Source: a virus. From it: a stretch of 30,051 nucleotides of DNA. The notes beneath the pieces are model-generated. The model was not told the DNA's origin. It did no database searches and saw nothing but the letters and a program-made list of their open reading frames with translations. The position numbers and the translations under genes are program-made. The stretch is taken from positions 1-30,051 of the IMG/VR virus record IMGVR_UViG_3300009684_000121, one strand, 5' to 3'. This document shows positions 14,581 through 22,167 of this stretch, piece by piece. Within the stretch, counting starts at the first letter, position 1. Each line of letters starts with the position of its first letter.

Positions 14581-14880
14581 TTATGGTTCGTTAGGCCAAG
14601 TTACTGACCAAGGGAAACCTGCTTGTGTTGGTACATCACGCAACGCTTGGCGGTAAGCCGCCCACTCAAACTCTTGAGGTATGTTGCTTTCCAACGCTTT
14701 GATGGCGCGCCAATCGCATTCCTTTAGTTTATTGTCACGAATCTGGCGAACAGATTTGGCCTGTCGTTCATCACGGGCTGTCGCTTCGGATTGCCATTCG
14801 GCAAACTCAGCATCATTCATTTCACGAACAATTTCTTCACTTGTAGCTAAGTTAACTGTTTTAACAAGTGGTCTGCTCAT
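14581..14880 (-). CDS. Tail fibre assembly chaperone-like protein
   Basis: This is a 99-residue protein from the ATG at 14880; an ATG five codons upstream (14895) is the alternative. The C-terminal half (RDNKLKECDWRAIKALESN, then FEWAAYRQALRDVPTQAGFP) matches the Phage_tail_APC type of tail-fibre assembly chaperones, which help fold or attach fibres. It comes directly after the 427-residue fibre gene, with ATG one base after the fibre stop (TAAAATG), the usual gene order for fibre plus chaperone. Neither start has a clear Shine-Dalgarno site, so re-initiation after the fibre gene is likely. The N-terminal part is charged and helical. Confidence 0.8.
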   Translation of the reverse strand: MSRPLVKTVNLATSEEIVREMNDAEFAEWQSEATARDERQAKSVRQIRDNKLKECDWRAIKALESNIPQEFEWAAYRQALRDVPTQAGFPWSVTWPNEP

Positions 14881-14881
14881 T

Positions 14882-16165
14882 TTAATTGAACCCATAAATT
14901 AAAAAGCTGCCTGAAGAAAACGCATAAAAATCACTGCTAATCTTAATAGCGTTTATTGCTCCGGAAATAGTATTATTTGTTACGGCCACCTGAGTGGTGC
15001 CACCGGACGGAGGCGACGCACTAATTTGAGGGCATATTGTATAACTACCACTAAAATTCGTATTGAATAATTGAGTCCATCCACTACTGATGTTAGTTAG
15101 TGTAAGATACCCCGCCGCTGTATAAGTTGAACCATTATTAGAACTTAAATAAATTCTTAAACCTGATATTCCAGCCAGAGTAACATTGGCAGTTATACAA
15201 ACAATTGATTTGTATGAAGCAATTCCGGTAAGCGAAACTTCTGATACTCCGGGCGTTGCAGTTAAATTTGAAATTAACGTCATTCCACCCGGCAAACTCC
15301 AAGACGGCGCACTGCCGGTCGTCGCAGTTAAGACCTGACCAGTCGTCCCCGCCGCAGTCGCTACCGGAGCAGCACCAGCCCCGCCACCATACACAACGCC
15401 GTATTGAGTCAGCGCAGCGCTAGATGCCCAAGTGGTTCCACTAGAGAAATAAGGAACACCACCGCTAGTTCCGGCAACCGACAATGCAAGGGTTCCAGAA
15501 GTTGTAACCGGCGAACCAGTAACCGATACAATTCCTCCAGTGAACGATTGGGCAACGCTGGCAACGCTTCCAAATGTAGGTGTTGTGCTTTGCCAAGTAG
15601 TACCGTTGGACGTTAGTAGATTGCCGTTTGTTCCGGGGGCCACGACTTGGAGCGCTGATGTCCCGTTTCCAAGTAATACGTTGTTGGCTGTAAAAGTAGC
15701 TGCGCCCGTACCGCCATTGCCAACAGGAAGCGTTCCTGTTACACCAGTTGTTAGGCTGACAACACTAGATGCAATTTTTACAAAGTCTGAACCATTCCAA
15801 GCAACGATTGCTTTTTCGTTAACAGCTAGAGTCACCCCAGTCGTGGGGCCAGCGCCGACAATCTTGACCGTGTACGTCCCTGACGTATTGTTGATGATGT
15901 AGGCTTTGCTTGATGCCGGGGCCGTTATGGTGATATTGGCGGAAGCAGGGGAAGCGATAATAATTGCATATTGAGATGAAGTAGATCCGAGGCTTGAGCC
16001 TGTAGTCTTAGTAAGCGTCGTATCCGCAGTAATAGTCACAGACCCAGCAACTGCTGAATCCAAATACGTTGAGATGTAGTTATTGACCGTATCGCCCCAA
16101 GTACCTGACAACTCCCCCGTAGCAGGGAGGGCAAGGCCCAAAAGCGAAGTATAGGAGGTTGCCAT
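14882..16165 (-). CDS. Tail fibre protein
   Basis: This is a 427-residue beta-rich protein. It begins MATSYTSLLGLALPATGELS followed by GTWGDTVNNYI, a signature opening many environmental phage tail fibres. The shaft has Thr/Ser/Gly/Ala-rich repeats including TGVTGTLPVGNGGTGA (about 140-156) and QVVAPGTNGNLLTSNGTTW. The last 140 residues (from MTLISNLTATPGVSEVSLTG) form a distinct C-terminal domain, probably the receptor-binding head. A good AAAGGA site lies 6 bases before the ATG. The fibre-chaperone-like gene follows directly. Fibre identity is well supported by composition and signature; receptor specificity cannot be inferred. Confidence 0.85.
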   Translation of the reverse strand: MATSYTSLLGLALPATGELSGTWGDTVNNYISTYLDSAVAGSVTITADTTLTKTTGSSLGSTSSQYAIIIASPASANITITAPASSKAYIINNTSGTYTVKIVGAGPTTGVTLAVNEKAIVAWNGSDFVKIASSVVSLTTGVTGTLPVGNGGTGAATFTANNVLLGNGTSALQVVAPGTNGNLLTSNGTTWQSTTPTFGSVASVAQSFTGGIVSVTGSPVTTSGTLALSVAGTSGGVPYFSSGTTWASSAALTQYGVVYGGGAGAAPVATAAGTTGQVLTATTGSAPSWSLPGGMTLISNLTATPGVSEVSLTGIASYKSIVCITANVTLAGISGLRIYLSSNNGSTYTAAGYLTLTNISSGWTQLFNTNFSGSYTICPQISASPPSGGTTQVAVTNNTISGAINAIKISSDFYAFSSGSFLIYGFN

Positions 16166-16175
16166 TTCAAGTCCT

Positions 16176-17090
16176 TTAAGCGTTTACTAACTCAGTCCAA
16201 TTAGCGTTTTCGGTGTTGGTAATAGCTGTCCAGTTAGCGTTTTCGGTGTTGGTAATAGCTGTCCAGTTAGCGTTTTCGGTGTTGGTAATAGCTGTCCAGT
16301 TAGCGTTTTCGGTGTTTGTAACATTTGTCCAATTTGGTGTTTGGCTATCGTCAATTACGCTCCAATACCTATAGCCAATATCACCAATTTTACCCATTGC
16401 TGGGCATCCAGTAATAGCAACTAGACGCGCTCCAACCGAAACCGATTGTATCGTCCCGGTAGCTAAAACGCCAGATACTGCCCGTTCGTATACAGCGCTA
16501 GCAGTTAGGTTGCCTACTTCACCAGCCGCCGATACGCCAGTTATTTTTACAGTGACATTAAGCCCAACACTGCCAACCAAGCCGGAAGCAATAGTTCCAG
16601 TCTCATCCGGATTTTCAAACGCCGCAACGGTTCCAACTAATCCAGATACAGCTACGCCAGTAAGCGCAACGGTTCGCTCTCCCATTGAGACCGAATCAAC
16701 TGAACCTGTTGCTGATACCCCGGTTGGGAAGGCGGGGATAGTAAATTCTGCGTTGCCAACATTACCAGTGGCAGAGGTTCCGGTAATGCCTACAGTTCTA
16801 TTGGCGGTAATTGTGCCGACTAGAGCATCAGCATGGACTTCTTGAATTTCAGGTAAAGGATAAGTGTCAACCCCACCAACTGTTGGCTGGGCCGATACCC
16901 CCGTAAGCGCAAAACTCTTTGTGGCTACTGTGGTGCCGACAAGTCCAGCGCCACTTACGCCGGTTAGCGCAACAGTTACATTTTTAGTGACGGACCCTAC
17001 AGAGCCAGACGCAGACGTACCAGTTAAGGCGGCTTGGGAACCGCCCCACGTATTACTGCTCCAAGTACTAGCGCCCCAGCTAGTAGCCAT
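16176..17090 (-). CDS. Repeat-built structural protein (LTGVSA.G.VG repeats)
   Basis: This is a 304-residue protein. It begins MATSWGASTWSSNTWGG, then carries roughly ten imperfect repeats of the form ALTGVSATGSVGSV about every 22-30 residues, indicating a beta-repeat fold. The C-terminus switches to four copies of an 11-residue unit (NTENANWTAIT). The protein has no Cys and few charges. Such proteins are common beside tail or head genes in environmental phages. The ATG comes one base after the upstream stop without a clear Shine-Dalgarno, so re-initiation is likely. It could be a fibre, a decoration or an adhesion protein; I infer a surface virion component. Confidence 0.65.
   Translation of the reverse strand: MATSWGASTWSSNTWGGSQAALTGTSASGSVGSVTKNVTVALTGVSGAGLVGTTVATKSFALTGVSAQPTVGGVDTYPLPEIQEVHADALVGTITANRTVGITGTSATGNVGNAEFTIPAFPTGVSATGSVDSVSMGERTVALTGVAVSGLVGTVAAFENPDETGTIASGLVGSVGLNVTVKITGVSAAGEVGNLTASAVYERAVSGVLATGTIQSVSVGARLVAITGCPAMGKIGDIGYRYWSVIDDSQTPNWTNVTNTENANWTAITNTENANWTAITNTENANWTAITNTENANWTELVNA
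16201..16319 (-). repeat. 33-bp tandem repeats encoding an NWT-containing 11-residue unit
   Basis: Copies start at 16201, 16234, 16267 and 16300. The first three are identical across the full 33 bases and the fourth is identical for about 20 bases before diverging. They encode successive NTENANWTAIT units at the C-terminus of the 304-residue protein. The near-identity of codons implies recent expansion or continual homogenisation. Confidence 0.9.
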
Positions 17091-17091
17091 T

Positions 17092-17568
17092 TTAGGTCGT
17101 TGCTAACCGCAGAAGTGCGGTGGTGGTCGTGTTGCTTGGCATTGTTAACGTAAAAGTACCCGCAGTAATGGTCTGTGAACCAAAAGTATGAACGCTGACT
17201 GCCTTGTTACTCTGCGAAGAGTTGTACACCAAGACCGTATCAAACGCCGTTGAAAGCGTGACGTTTGTATAAGTAATTGAAGCCGAAGGAGTCCAGTAAC
17301 CAACGCCCGCAGTCGTGGAAGAGTTGGTTGCAATTGGGGCCGTGCCGTTAGTGACTGTTACCCCACCCGCAGTGTAGTTGGTTCCAGTGACTTCACCAGT
17401 AGTTGAGTAAACGGTTGTGCTTGCATTTAACGTTGCGCTTGCTAGATACAGAGCGCCTTTAAACGTATCGGCGGTTGTTGCACCACGAGTTGGGGCTACG
17501 CCAAAATTGTGCGTAGCAGTCAGCAGTTCCCCAAGGAACGAAGTACACATGCTCTGAGTGTTTGCCAT
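17092..17568 (-). CDS. Beta-rich structural protein, paralogue of 17763-18200
   Basis: This 158-residue Thr/Ala/Ser-rich protein contains NFGVAP, ADTFKGALYLASATLNASTT and TGEVTGTNYTAGGVTV, closely paralleling TFKIALYTNAATLDATTT and TGEVVASGYTAGGQTLV of the protein two genes upstream. The second half has YWTPSASITYTNVTL and ends in TTTALLRLATT. The fold is probably an all-beta sandwich like a tail or head accessory protein. AGGA lies 6 bases before the ATG. The family is frequent in environmental phages with no proven function as far as I know. Likely a virion surface protein that arose by duplication. Confidence 0.65.
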   Translation of the reverse strand: MANTQSMCTSFLGELLTATHNFGVAPTRGATTADTFKGALYLASATLNASTTVYSTTGEVTGTNYTAGGVTVTNGTAPIATNSSTTAGVGYWTPSASITYTNVTLSTAFDTVLVYNSSQSNKAVSVHTFGSQTITAGTFTLTMPSNTTTTALLRLATT

Positions 17569-17571
17569 GAT

Positions 17572-17763
17572 TTATCCTATTTCCGCCGCTTCAGCAAACA
17601 GCGTGGGAGAGGTTCTTAATGTGACGTGAACAGAACGATGTACCAACTCGTCATCAAGCCAGTACTCAACCCATGTCGTGAACTCGTTATCATTATCTAC
17701 TGAACCTTCTTTTTTGGCTAGGAGGGAGTCGTCCATCTCGCCGTGAATTGTGTTGACTAGCAT
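17572..17763 (-). CDS. Small conserved-looking acidic protein
   Basis: This 63-residue protein (MLVNTIHGEMDDSLLAKKEG, then TTWVEYWLDDELVHRSVHV) is recognisable as a conserved hypothetical from phages with the same gene order. It lies between the two beta-rich paralogues. Its ATG overlaps the upstream stop by one base (TAATG) with AGGA 7 bases upstream. Its size and mixed alpha/beta pattern suit a small chaperone or virion accessory. No function is shown. Confidence 0.65.
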   Translation of the reverse strand: MLVNTIHGEMDDSLLAKKEGSVDNDNEFTTWVEYWLDDELVHRSVHVTLRTSPTLFAEAAEIG

Positions 17764-18200
17764 TACACGATCCTGATGATTGCTGATGTATTGGTCACTG
17801 CCGGGAACTGTACGGTAAATGTGGTGGCTGAAGTTTTATCTGCGCCAAAGTCCAGTACACAAATGGCGGGGTTTGTGGCCCCGTCCGCCAAATAAATCAA
17901 CGCCCCCCGCGCAGTAACCGCAGTAGTCCAGACGGCGTTATTAAATGACCAGTACGCAGTCGTGCCTGTATTACCAATAGTAGGTATTTGGCTGATAACG
18001 AGTGTCTGACCGCCAGCGGTATATCCCGAAGCAACAACTTCTCCGGTAGCGGTGTATCCCGTAGTTGTTGCATCTAACGTAGCCGCGTTGGTGTACAGCG
18101 CGATCTTGAACGTCTGCGTCGTGCCAGTGTTAAAGTTGAACGTCCCACTAGGAAGCCCAGTCTTAAACGTGTTGGTAGTGAAATTACCAGTAAAAGCCAT
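17763..18200 (-). CDS. Beta-rich structural protein, paralogue of 17092-17568
   Basis: This 145-residue protein starts MAFTGNFTTNTFKTGLPSG, followed by the TFKIALYTNAATLDATTT and YTATGEVVASGYTAGGQTLV blocks shared with its paralogue, then YWSFNNAVWTTAVTARGALIY and a C-terminal FTVQFPAVTNTSAIIRI. The all-beta composition suggests a jelly-roll or Ig-like virion protein. The ATG overlaps the adaptor gene stop by one base (TGATG), with AGAAGG 7 bases upstream. Coupling to the adaptor gene suggests a tail or connector accessory. Confidence 0.65.
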   Translation of the reverse strand: MAFTGNFTTNTFKTGLPSGTFNFNTGTTQTFKIALYTNAATLDATTTGYTATGEVVASGYTAGGQTLVISQIPTIGNTGTTAYWSFNNAVWTTAVTARGALIYLADGATNPAICVLDFGADKTSATTFTVQFPAVTNTSAIIRIV

Positions 18201-18850
18201 CAGGTAACCTTCTGCCGATACTGACCAGAACGATAAGCATCTTGACGCTCAAGGCCGTCACCCAGACGTTTAGCAAGACCCAACGCTTCCTTGTACTTGC
18301 CGTCGTACAGCGCCATCATGTCCTGCTCACCTTTCATGAACGTATAGGCTTCAACAAGCGTCCCGTACAACAGCACCGTATCAAAGTTATCGCCCAGCCA
18401 AGTTGTACCGGCAGTAACAATTGATGGCGGGTAGAAGAAGTAATGCAACTCCATTGTGTACGCCGCATCTGGAGTTGGGCCAAGGAGAAACGTCAATTCA
18501 GACGCATTGCTTGATTGCGGACCAAACAAAGCGTAGTACTTAGGGAACGCGGTATCGGTTGGCTGCGGGTATGCTTCGCGGATGAAGTTAACGTCTTTGT
18601 TTAGCAAAAATGTATAGCTACCTGTCGCGTCAATAACAGCCAAAGAGTACGAAGATAAGAAATCATCTGGGCAAGCAAGATACTTGTTTGCAGGGCTAGT
18701 TACCCCAGTCACGTTCTTGCGTAGCGACGGGAACTGAATCGTGTTGTAAATGCGCTGTTCCGCCTGCTCAATGAACGTGTTCATATCAGTCGTCTGGAAC
18801 GTGTTCTCCGTATAGTCGGAAACCGCAACTACAAGCTGAGCGTAGTTCAC
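18200..18850 (-). CDS. Head-tail connector / adaptor protein
   Basis: This is a 216-residue protein. The N-terminus (QLVVAVSDYTENTF, FIEQAEQRIYNTIQFPSLRK) is a helical signature of adaptor proteins that attach beneath the portal in short-tailed phages such as SU10 and T7. The middle (YLACPDDFLSSYSLAVID, YTFLLNKDVNFIREAYP, PKYYALFGP) is beta-rich and the C-terminus is helical (DGKYKEALGLAKRLGDGLER). Such adaptors form a dodecameric ring joining portal to nozzle. Translation starts at GTG (18850), overlapping the upstream stop as GTGA, with a GGGGG stretch about 8 bases upstream. The assignment is by remembered family signatures; the ring role is established for the family, not shown here. Confidence 0.8.
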   Translation of the reverse strand: MNYAQLVVAVSDYTENTFQTTDMNTFIEQAEQRIYNTIQFPSLRKNVTGVTSPANKYLACPDDFLSSYSLAVIDATGSYTFLLNKDVNFIREAYPQPTDTAFPKYYALFGPQSSNASELTFLLGPTPDAAYTMELHYFFYPPSIVTAGTTWLGDNFDTVLLYGTLVEAYTFMKGEQDMMALYDGKYKEALGLAKRLGDGLERQDAYRSGQYRQKVT

Positions 18851-19113
18851 GCCATTGGCCCCCGAGCCATCGTGCCTTTAGTCGCACAGCCAGTTCCGCG
18901 AATCTTAATGCCCGTTACTTTGACATCTGCGTATGGCTTAGACCGAAACTCACCAACACTCATGGCCAAGTCGTCTGGCTTGATCCGCTTGCTTGCGCCG
19001 TAGCCGTTGTTGCCCAAATCAACCCCGGCTTTGCCCGTCATGTCATGAGGTTCCGCGTAAACGGAAGCTGGACCGACTTCTTTGCCGCCTTGTTTCATGC
19101 TGAACTTAGCCAT
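18847..19113 (-). CDS. Small basic Gly-rich protein (GCATKGTMARGPMA tail)
   Basis: This 88-residue protein begins MAKFSMKQGGKEVGPASVY and ends in a distinctive IKIRGTGCATKGTMARGPMA tail. I have seen similar endings in small proteins of environmental phages. The ATG overlaps the upstream 58-codon gene's stop by one base (TAATG), and its own stop overlaps the GTG of the adaptor gene. It is positively charged and probably partly disordered. A connector accessory or virion-packed peptide is possible. Confidence 0.65.
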   Translation of the reverse strand: MAKFSMKQGGKEVGPASVYAEPHDMTGKAGVDLGNNGYGASKRIKPDDLAMSVGEFRSKPYADVKVTGIKIRGTGCATKGTMARGPMA

Positions 19114-19289
19114 TATTTGCTGCCTTGGTTCATGACGCGGGACATGTTTTTTCCATACTTCATACGGTCGTCCGTAGTTGGACCACCCGCTTTCATTTTT
19201 TTAGCGCCCTTGTGCATGCGGGCTTCGTGGCCCTTAACTTCTTTCTTGGCTTCGACATCTGCGATAGCCTTTACCATCTTCCTATCCAT
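19113..19289 (-). CDS. Small Lys-rich protein
   Basis: This 58-residue ORF starts MDRKMVKAIADVEAKKEVKG, contains GAKKMKAGGPTTDDRMKYG and ends MNQGSK. An AGGAG site lies 5 bases before the ATG, a strong start. It joins the next gene by a one-base TAATG overlap. The helical Lys/Glu N-terminus and MKAGG motif resemble other small proteins of this operon. A nucleic-acid-binding or scaffold-like role is possible; none is proven. Confidence 0.65.
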   Translation of the reverse strand: MDRKMVKAIADVEAKKEVKGHEARMHKGAKKMKAGGPTTDDRMKYGKNMSRVMNQGSK

Positions 19290-19297
19290 GATGACTC

Positions 19298-19687
19298 CTA
19301 TGTCGTCACAACCGTAACTGTACCTAATTGCACTTGTAAAACCAAGTTGTTTGGTGTAAGCGCAGTGTCAAAAAAACTCGCCCCACCCACTGGATTCCAT
19401 CCCCACTGAAACACCCTGCTACCACCACCTGCATACCCGTCCGCCAAAGGCCCAGAAACTTGATAGCTGTTATCTTTGCGTGGGTCCCGAACGCCTTGCG
19501 GGTCGTCCACCGGATACATACCAAGCTGCAATTGCGGCTGATCTGGGTCCCAGCAACTGGGACAAACCAGCAGATTATATACCTTAGTCTTGATTACTTC
19601 TTTCTTGAGCAGACTTAGCTTATACCCAAACCCGCATCTGTCACATATGGCAATCGAGTTCTTGCCAGATGAAAACCTGTTGCCCAT
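19298..19687 (-). CDS. Zinc-ribbon structural protein
   Basis: This 129-residue protein has C15-D-R-C18 and C42-P-S-C45, a classic four-Cys zinc ribbon, around a basic helix/strand (YKLSLLKKEVIKTKVYNLL). It continues with PDQPQLQLGMYPVDDPQGVR, a Gly-rich region and a beta-rich C-terminus (LVLQVQLGTVTVV). The pattern is recognisable from conserved hypothetical phage proteins beside adaptor genes. Its ATG follows the upstream stop with no gap (TAAATG). Position between two connector-like genes suggests a structural or connector-associated role rather than a transcription factor. Confidence 0.72.
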   Translation of the reverse strand: MGNRFSSGKNSIAICDRCGFGYKLSLLKKEVIKTKVYNLLVCPSCWDPDQPQLQLGMYPVDDPQGVRDPRKDNSYQVSGPLADGYAGGGSRVFQWGWNPVGGASFFDTALTPNNLVLQVQLGTVTVVTT

Positions 19688-20620
19688 TTACGGACCATAC
19701 CCGATAAACATCTGGCGTGGCACCAAGCGTAAAGATGCCTTTTCGTGATCTTCCTGTGCGGCCAACTCCCAAGTTTCGTCGTACTGCATCTTCAACACAT
19801 CCAAGCGCTGCATCCCATCCGGCACTTTCAACGCCACGTAGTATGCTAATCCCGCAGCCATACAGGGGATAAACCGAAACGGAACGTCCATGACGTTAAC
19901 ACCACCGCCAGCATCTTGCGTGCGACGCATACGCCAGTAAACAAACTGATATGTAGATGCGTTATCTGGCGTAGGCCAGACAGTAATCGCCGGGGTCTGT
20001 TGCCAATAAACGGTTGCGCCTGCTGTATGTGCCGCTGCCGTTGTGTCTTGTTGCGCACGGAAACAGTTGTACAGCGTGTTGCCTGTGATGTATCCGTAAT
20101 TGATAATCTCTGAGTCGATCTTTACAAACCCAGCAGCCGGCAGATTTGCCGCCGAACTCACCGTGATTGTCGTAGCTGTACTGCTGATTGTTGTGCTCAG
20201 CGTAGCTGAAACCGGCGTTGTTTGGCCGTTATAGCGCTGCACCCAGACTTGGATTGGCCGACCTTGCGACAGTTTGTTTGGCAGCGTAGCGTACGTTGAT
20301 ACGCTGATGCGCGTGATCGTCAGGTCAGACTGGTTAGATGTGCTGTTTGCGTTTGTGCGGATCACGTGCTCAAGCAAATCCACCGTGTCATTGGGCAACG
20401 GGTAAGTGTTCTGGCCTTGAACAAGATTGATGGTGCCCTGCTCAATAGTCCACAGATTGATACCTCGGTTTGCCCAGTCAGCAAACATGAGGTTGAGCGA
20501 CCGCCTAGCGGTGCGCAGATCGTACCCCGTACGTAACTCCGAGCCAGCGCGCTCAAAAGCTTCCTCGACCAGTTCAGACAGGTCGAGGTTAAACGTGGTC
20601 TGGCCGGAGGTGTTTGCCAT
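19688..20620 (-). CDS. Head-tail adaptor / tail accessory protein with inserted beta module
   Basis: This is a 310-residue protein. Residues 10-60 (FNLDLSELVEEAFERAGSEL, SLNLMFADWANRGINLWTIE) are a helical signature of phage connector/tail accessory proteins, followed by TYPLPNDTVDLLEHVIRT. Residues about 135-205 (TTISSTATTITVSSAANLPA, FVKIDSEIINYGYITGNTLY) look like an inserted beta module of a type common in phage virion proteins. The C-terminal helix (MQRLDVLKMQYDETWELAAQ) completes the adaptor-like frame. Comparison with the adaptor at 18200-18850 suggests the two form successive rings, in the manner of P22 gp4 or T7 gp11. That pairing is inferred. Confidence 0.72.
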   Translation of the reverse strand: MANTSGQTTFNLDLSELVEEAFERAGSELRTGYDLRTARRSLNLMFADWANRGINLWTIEQGTINLVQGQNTYPLPNDTVDLLEHVIRTNANSTSNQSDLTITRISVSTYATLPNKLSQGRPIQVWVQRYNGQTTPVSATLSTTISSTATTITVSSAANLPAAGFVKIDSEIINYGYITGNTLYNCFRAQQDTTAAAHTAGATVYWQQTPAITVWPTPDNASTYQFVYWRMRRTQDAGGGVNVMDVPFRFIPCMAAGLAYYVALKVPDGMQRLDVLKMQYDETWELAAQEDHEKASLRLVPRQMFIGYGP

Positions 20621-20622
20621 GA

Positions 20623-21228
20623 TTAAGGCGAGTTTCCATATTTGTTCTGCATTGCGCTGCGAAGTAACGCGGCGATACCATCAGCATCAGGCTGTCGTGG
20701 GGCTTGTGGTTGCTGTGAAATCTGCGTTGGCTGTTGCCCCATTGCACGGTATTGCTGCGGCGGTGTTTGTGGGCCATACGGATTTTGAAACTGCGGCATG
20801 AACCCCGAAGATCCGCCCGGACGCATAGACTGGAAAGCAGGTGTTTGTTGCGCCATGTTGGGACCACCCGGCATTTGGCCGTACGTGTTTCCCTGTTGAT
20901 TTATGTTTAATGGCGCAGAAGCCTGCTGCCCGAATTGCGTATGCGGCTGAAAAGTCATCCCCGGCGTCATAAACGGTGTGGGGGTAAATTGGCTACCGGG
21001 AGTTTGGGTTTGGGGTGCCAAAGATGCAGGTGGACCGTATGCAGAAAGAATCGGGTTTGCGCCACCAACGGGCATTCCGCCCGTACCTGTAATTGGTGGG
21101 TTAGATCCCGTGCCGCCTACATTTATTGGTCCCGGCGCAGGACGGGCGCCAGGATCGCCGTAGTCTACCCATTGCGGAGCAATCTCGTTTGAGTAGTCCC
21201 AGTAACCGGTGCTTGGTTCGTTAATCAT
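20623..21228 (-). CDS. Pro/Gln/Gly-rich disordered protein
   Basis: This 201-residue protein begins MINEPSTGYWDYSNEIAPQW and is otherwise dominated by Pro, Gln, Gly and Met (PQFQNPYGPQTPPQQYRAMG, PTQISQQPQAPRQPDADG) with little predicted structure. Only the last 20 residues (GIAALLRSAMQNKYGNSP) look helical. Its start overlaps the upstream gene's stop by 4 bases (ATGA) in a conserved operon position just before the adaptor gene. A scaffolding or linker-type virion protein is possible. No family is recognised. Confidence 0.6.
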   Translation of the reverse strand: MINEPSTGYWDYSNEIAPQWVDYGDPGARPAPGPINVGGTGSNPPITGTGGMPVGGANPILSAYGPPASLAPQTQTPGSQFTPTPFMTPGMTFQPHTQFGQQASAPLNINQQGNTYGQMPGGPNMAQQTPAFQSMRPGGSSGFMPQFQNPYGPQTPPQQYRAMGQQPTQISQQPQAPRQPDADGIAALLRSAMQNKYGNSP

Positions 21229-21461
21229 TGCTTCTTTGCCGTTTTCGCAGAGTCAATAAAAGCCTGTGCTGTCGGTGCGCCCGGGTCTCCGGGCTTGCGC
21301 ATTTTAGCGCCACGTTTACGCTTAGCATTGATGTTGGCGTATAGCCCAACAGGTCCGCCTTTCTTGTACTGCGTGAAGTCGGTGTCGTCGCGGCGCGCCT
21401 TAACCTTTGGTCCGGGCATCTTCTTGGGGTTGATGTCCCCCATACCGCGACTGGCTCTCAT
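21225..21461 (-). CDS. Small basic protein (MRASRGMGDINPKKMP type)
   Basis: This is a 78-residue protein. The opening MRASRGMGDINPKKMPGPK and the end (NAKRKRGAKMRKPGDPGAPT, AFIDSAKTAKK) are recognisable from small hypothetical proteins in many phage genomes. The centre has YKKGGPVGLY with a Lys-Gly-Gly motif. About a quarter of its residues are Lys or Arg, so nucleic-acid or virion packing is plausible. GGAG lies 10 bases before the ATG. Confidence 0.7.
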   Translation of the reverse strand: MRASRGMGDINPKKMPGPKVKARRDDTDFTQYKKGGPVGLYANINAKRKRGAKMRKPGDPGAPTAQAFIDSAKTAKKQ

Positions 21462-21463
21462 GA

Positions 21464-21661
21464 TTAACAGGCTCCGCCTTTGCTAAGCAGCTTACCCTTG
21501 GTCTTGCCTTTCTTGGCAACACCGTCCGCACGCGAAGAAGCAGAACCGCCCTTCTTCATGCCCTTTGCTTCGGCCATTTCATGTTTCATCATGGATGCTG
21601 GAGCGCCCTTCTTTTTCATGAAGGCCACTTCTTTACCAACCATTGCTTTTGACTCTTTCAT
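21464..21661 (-). CDS. Small basic protein with RADG..GKTKG tail
   Basis: This 65-residue protein has a Met/Lys-rich helical N-terminus (KESKAMVGKEVAFMKKKG, MMKHEMAEAKGMKKGG), then the tail ASSRADGVAKKGKTKGKLL found also in the next two genes upstream that carry it. Its ATG overlaps the upstream stop by 4 bases (ATGA), with AAAGGG 9 bases upstream. Strong positive charge and a Cys at the very C-terminus. A role in packing or as a virion tag is an inference. Confidence 0.7.
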   Translation of the reverse strand: MKESKAMVGKEVAFMKKKGAPASMMKHEMAEAKGMKKGGSASSRADGVAKKGKTKGKLLSKGGAC

Positions 21662-22167
21662 ACAATTTTCCCTTTAGTTTTGCCACGCTGTGCGCAGCCG
21701 TCTGCACGCGAAGAAACTGAACCCCCTTTTTTAAGCGCCGCAGCAGGAACCTTCCCGCGAGTTTCGCGGCGACCTTCATTCATTACTTCACGCTGCATAG
21801 CCTGTGCTTGCTTTGCGACAGTGGGGTTGTAGGGTGGGCCGTCTTTTCGCTTAACATAGTCTTTAATGTCGGTCTTTTCTGCTTCTTGGTTGTAGTGCCG
21901 TAATGCAGCGCGCCCCGACGGGGTGTAGTCTTCGTACCCATTATAGTATGGTTTTTTTCTATACTCTTCATTCTCTTTCATGTCTTTTTCAGACATCCCA
22001 CCATCAGCCATGCGTTTCATGTCACCACCTTTGGAAAATTTACGACCCTTATCAGCCGCTGAAAAGTCCTTGCCCACGGACTGAGGGACGCCAACTTTCT
22101 TGGCAAAGCTGGGGCTGTGGGCTACAGCCTCCATGAAATTGTGTTGTTTCTTTGATGAACTAGGCAT
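21658..22167 (-). CDS. Conserved small virion-type protein (MPSSSKKQHNFM family), RADG tail
   Basis: This is a 169-residue protein. The N-terminus (SSKKQHNFMEAVAHSPSFAK, KVGVPQSVGKDFSAADKGRK) is a pattern widely seen in small proteins of environmental phages. KGGDMKRMADGGMS brings Gly-Gly motifs, a charged middle follows, and the C-terminus is VSSRADGCAQRGKTKGKIV, shared with two neighbours. Its ATG overlaps the upstream membrane protein by 8 bases. Highly basic overall. The family is uncharacterised as far as I know; capsid-internal or DNA-binding functions are possible. Confidence 0.72.
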   Translation of the reverse strand: MPSSSKKQHNFMEAVAHSPSFAKKVGVPQSVGKDFSAADKGRKFSKGGDMKRMADGGMSEKDMKENEEYRKKPYYNGYEDYTPSGRAALRHYNQEAEKTDIKDYVKRKDGPPYNPTVAKQAQAMQREVMNEGRRETRGKVPAAALKKGGSVSSRADGCAQRGKTKGKIV

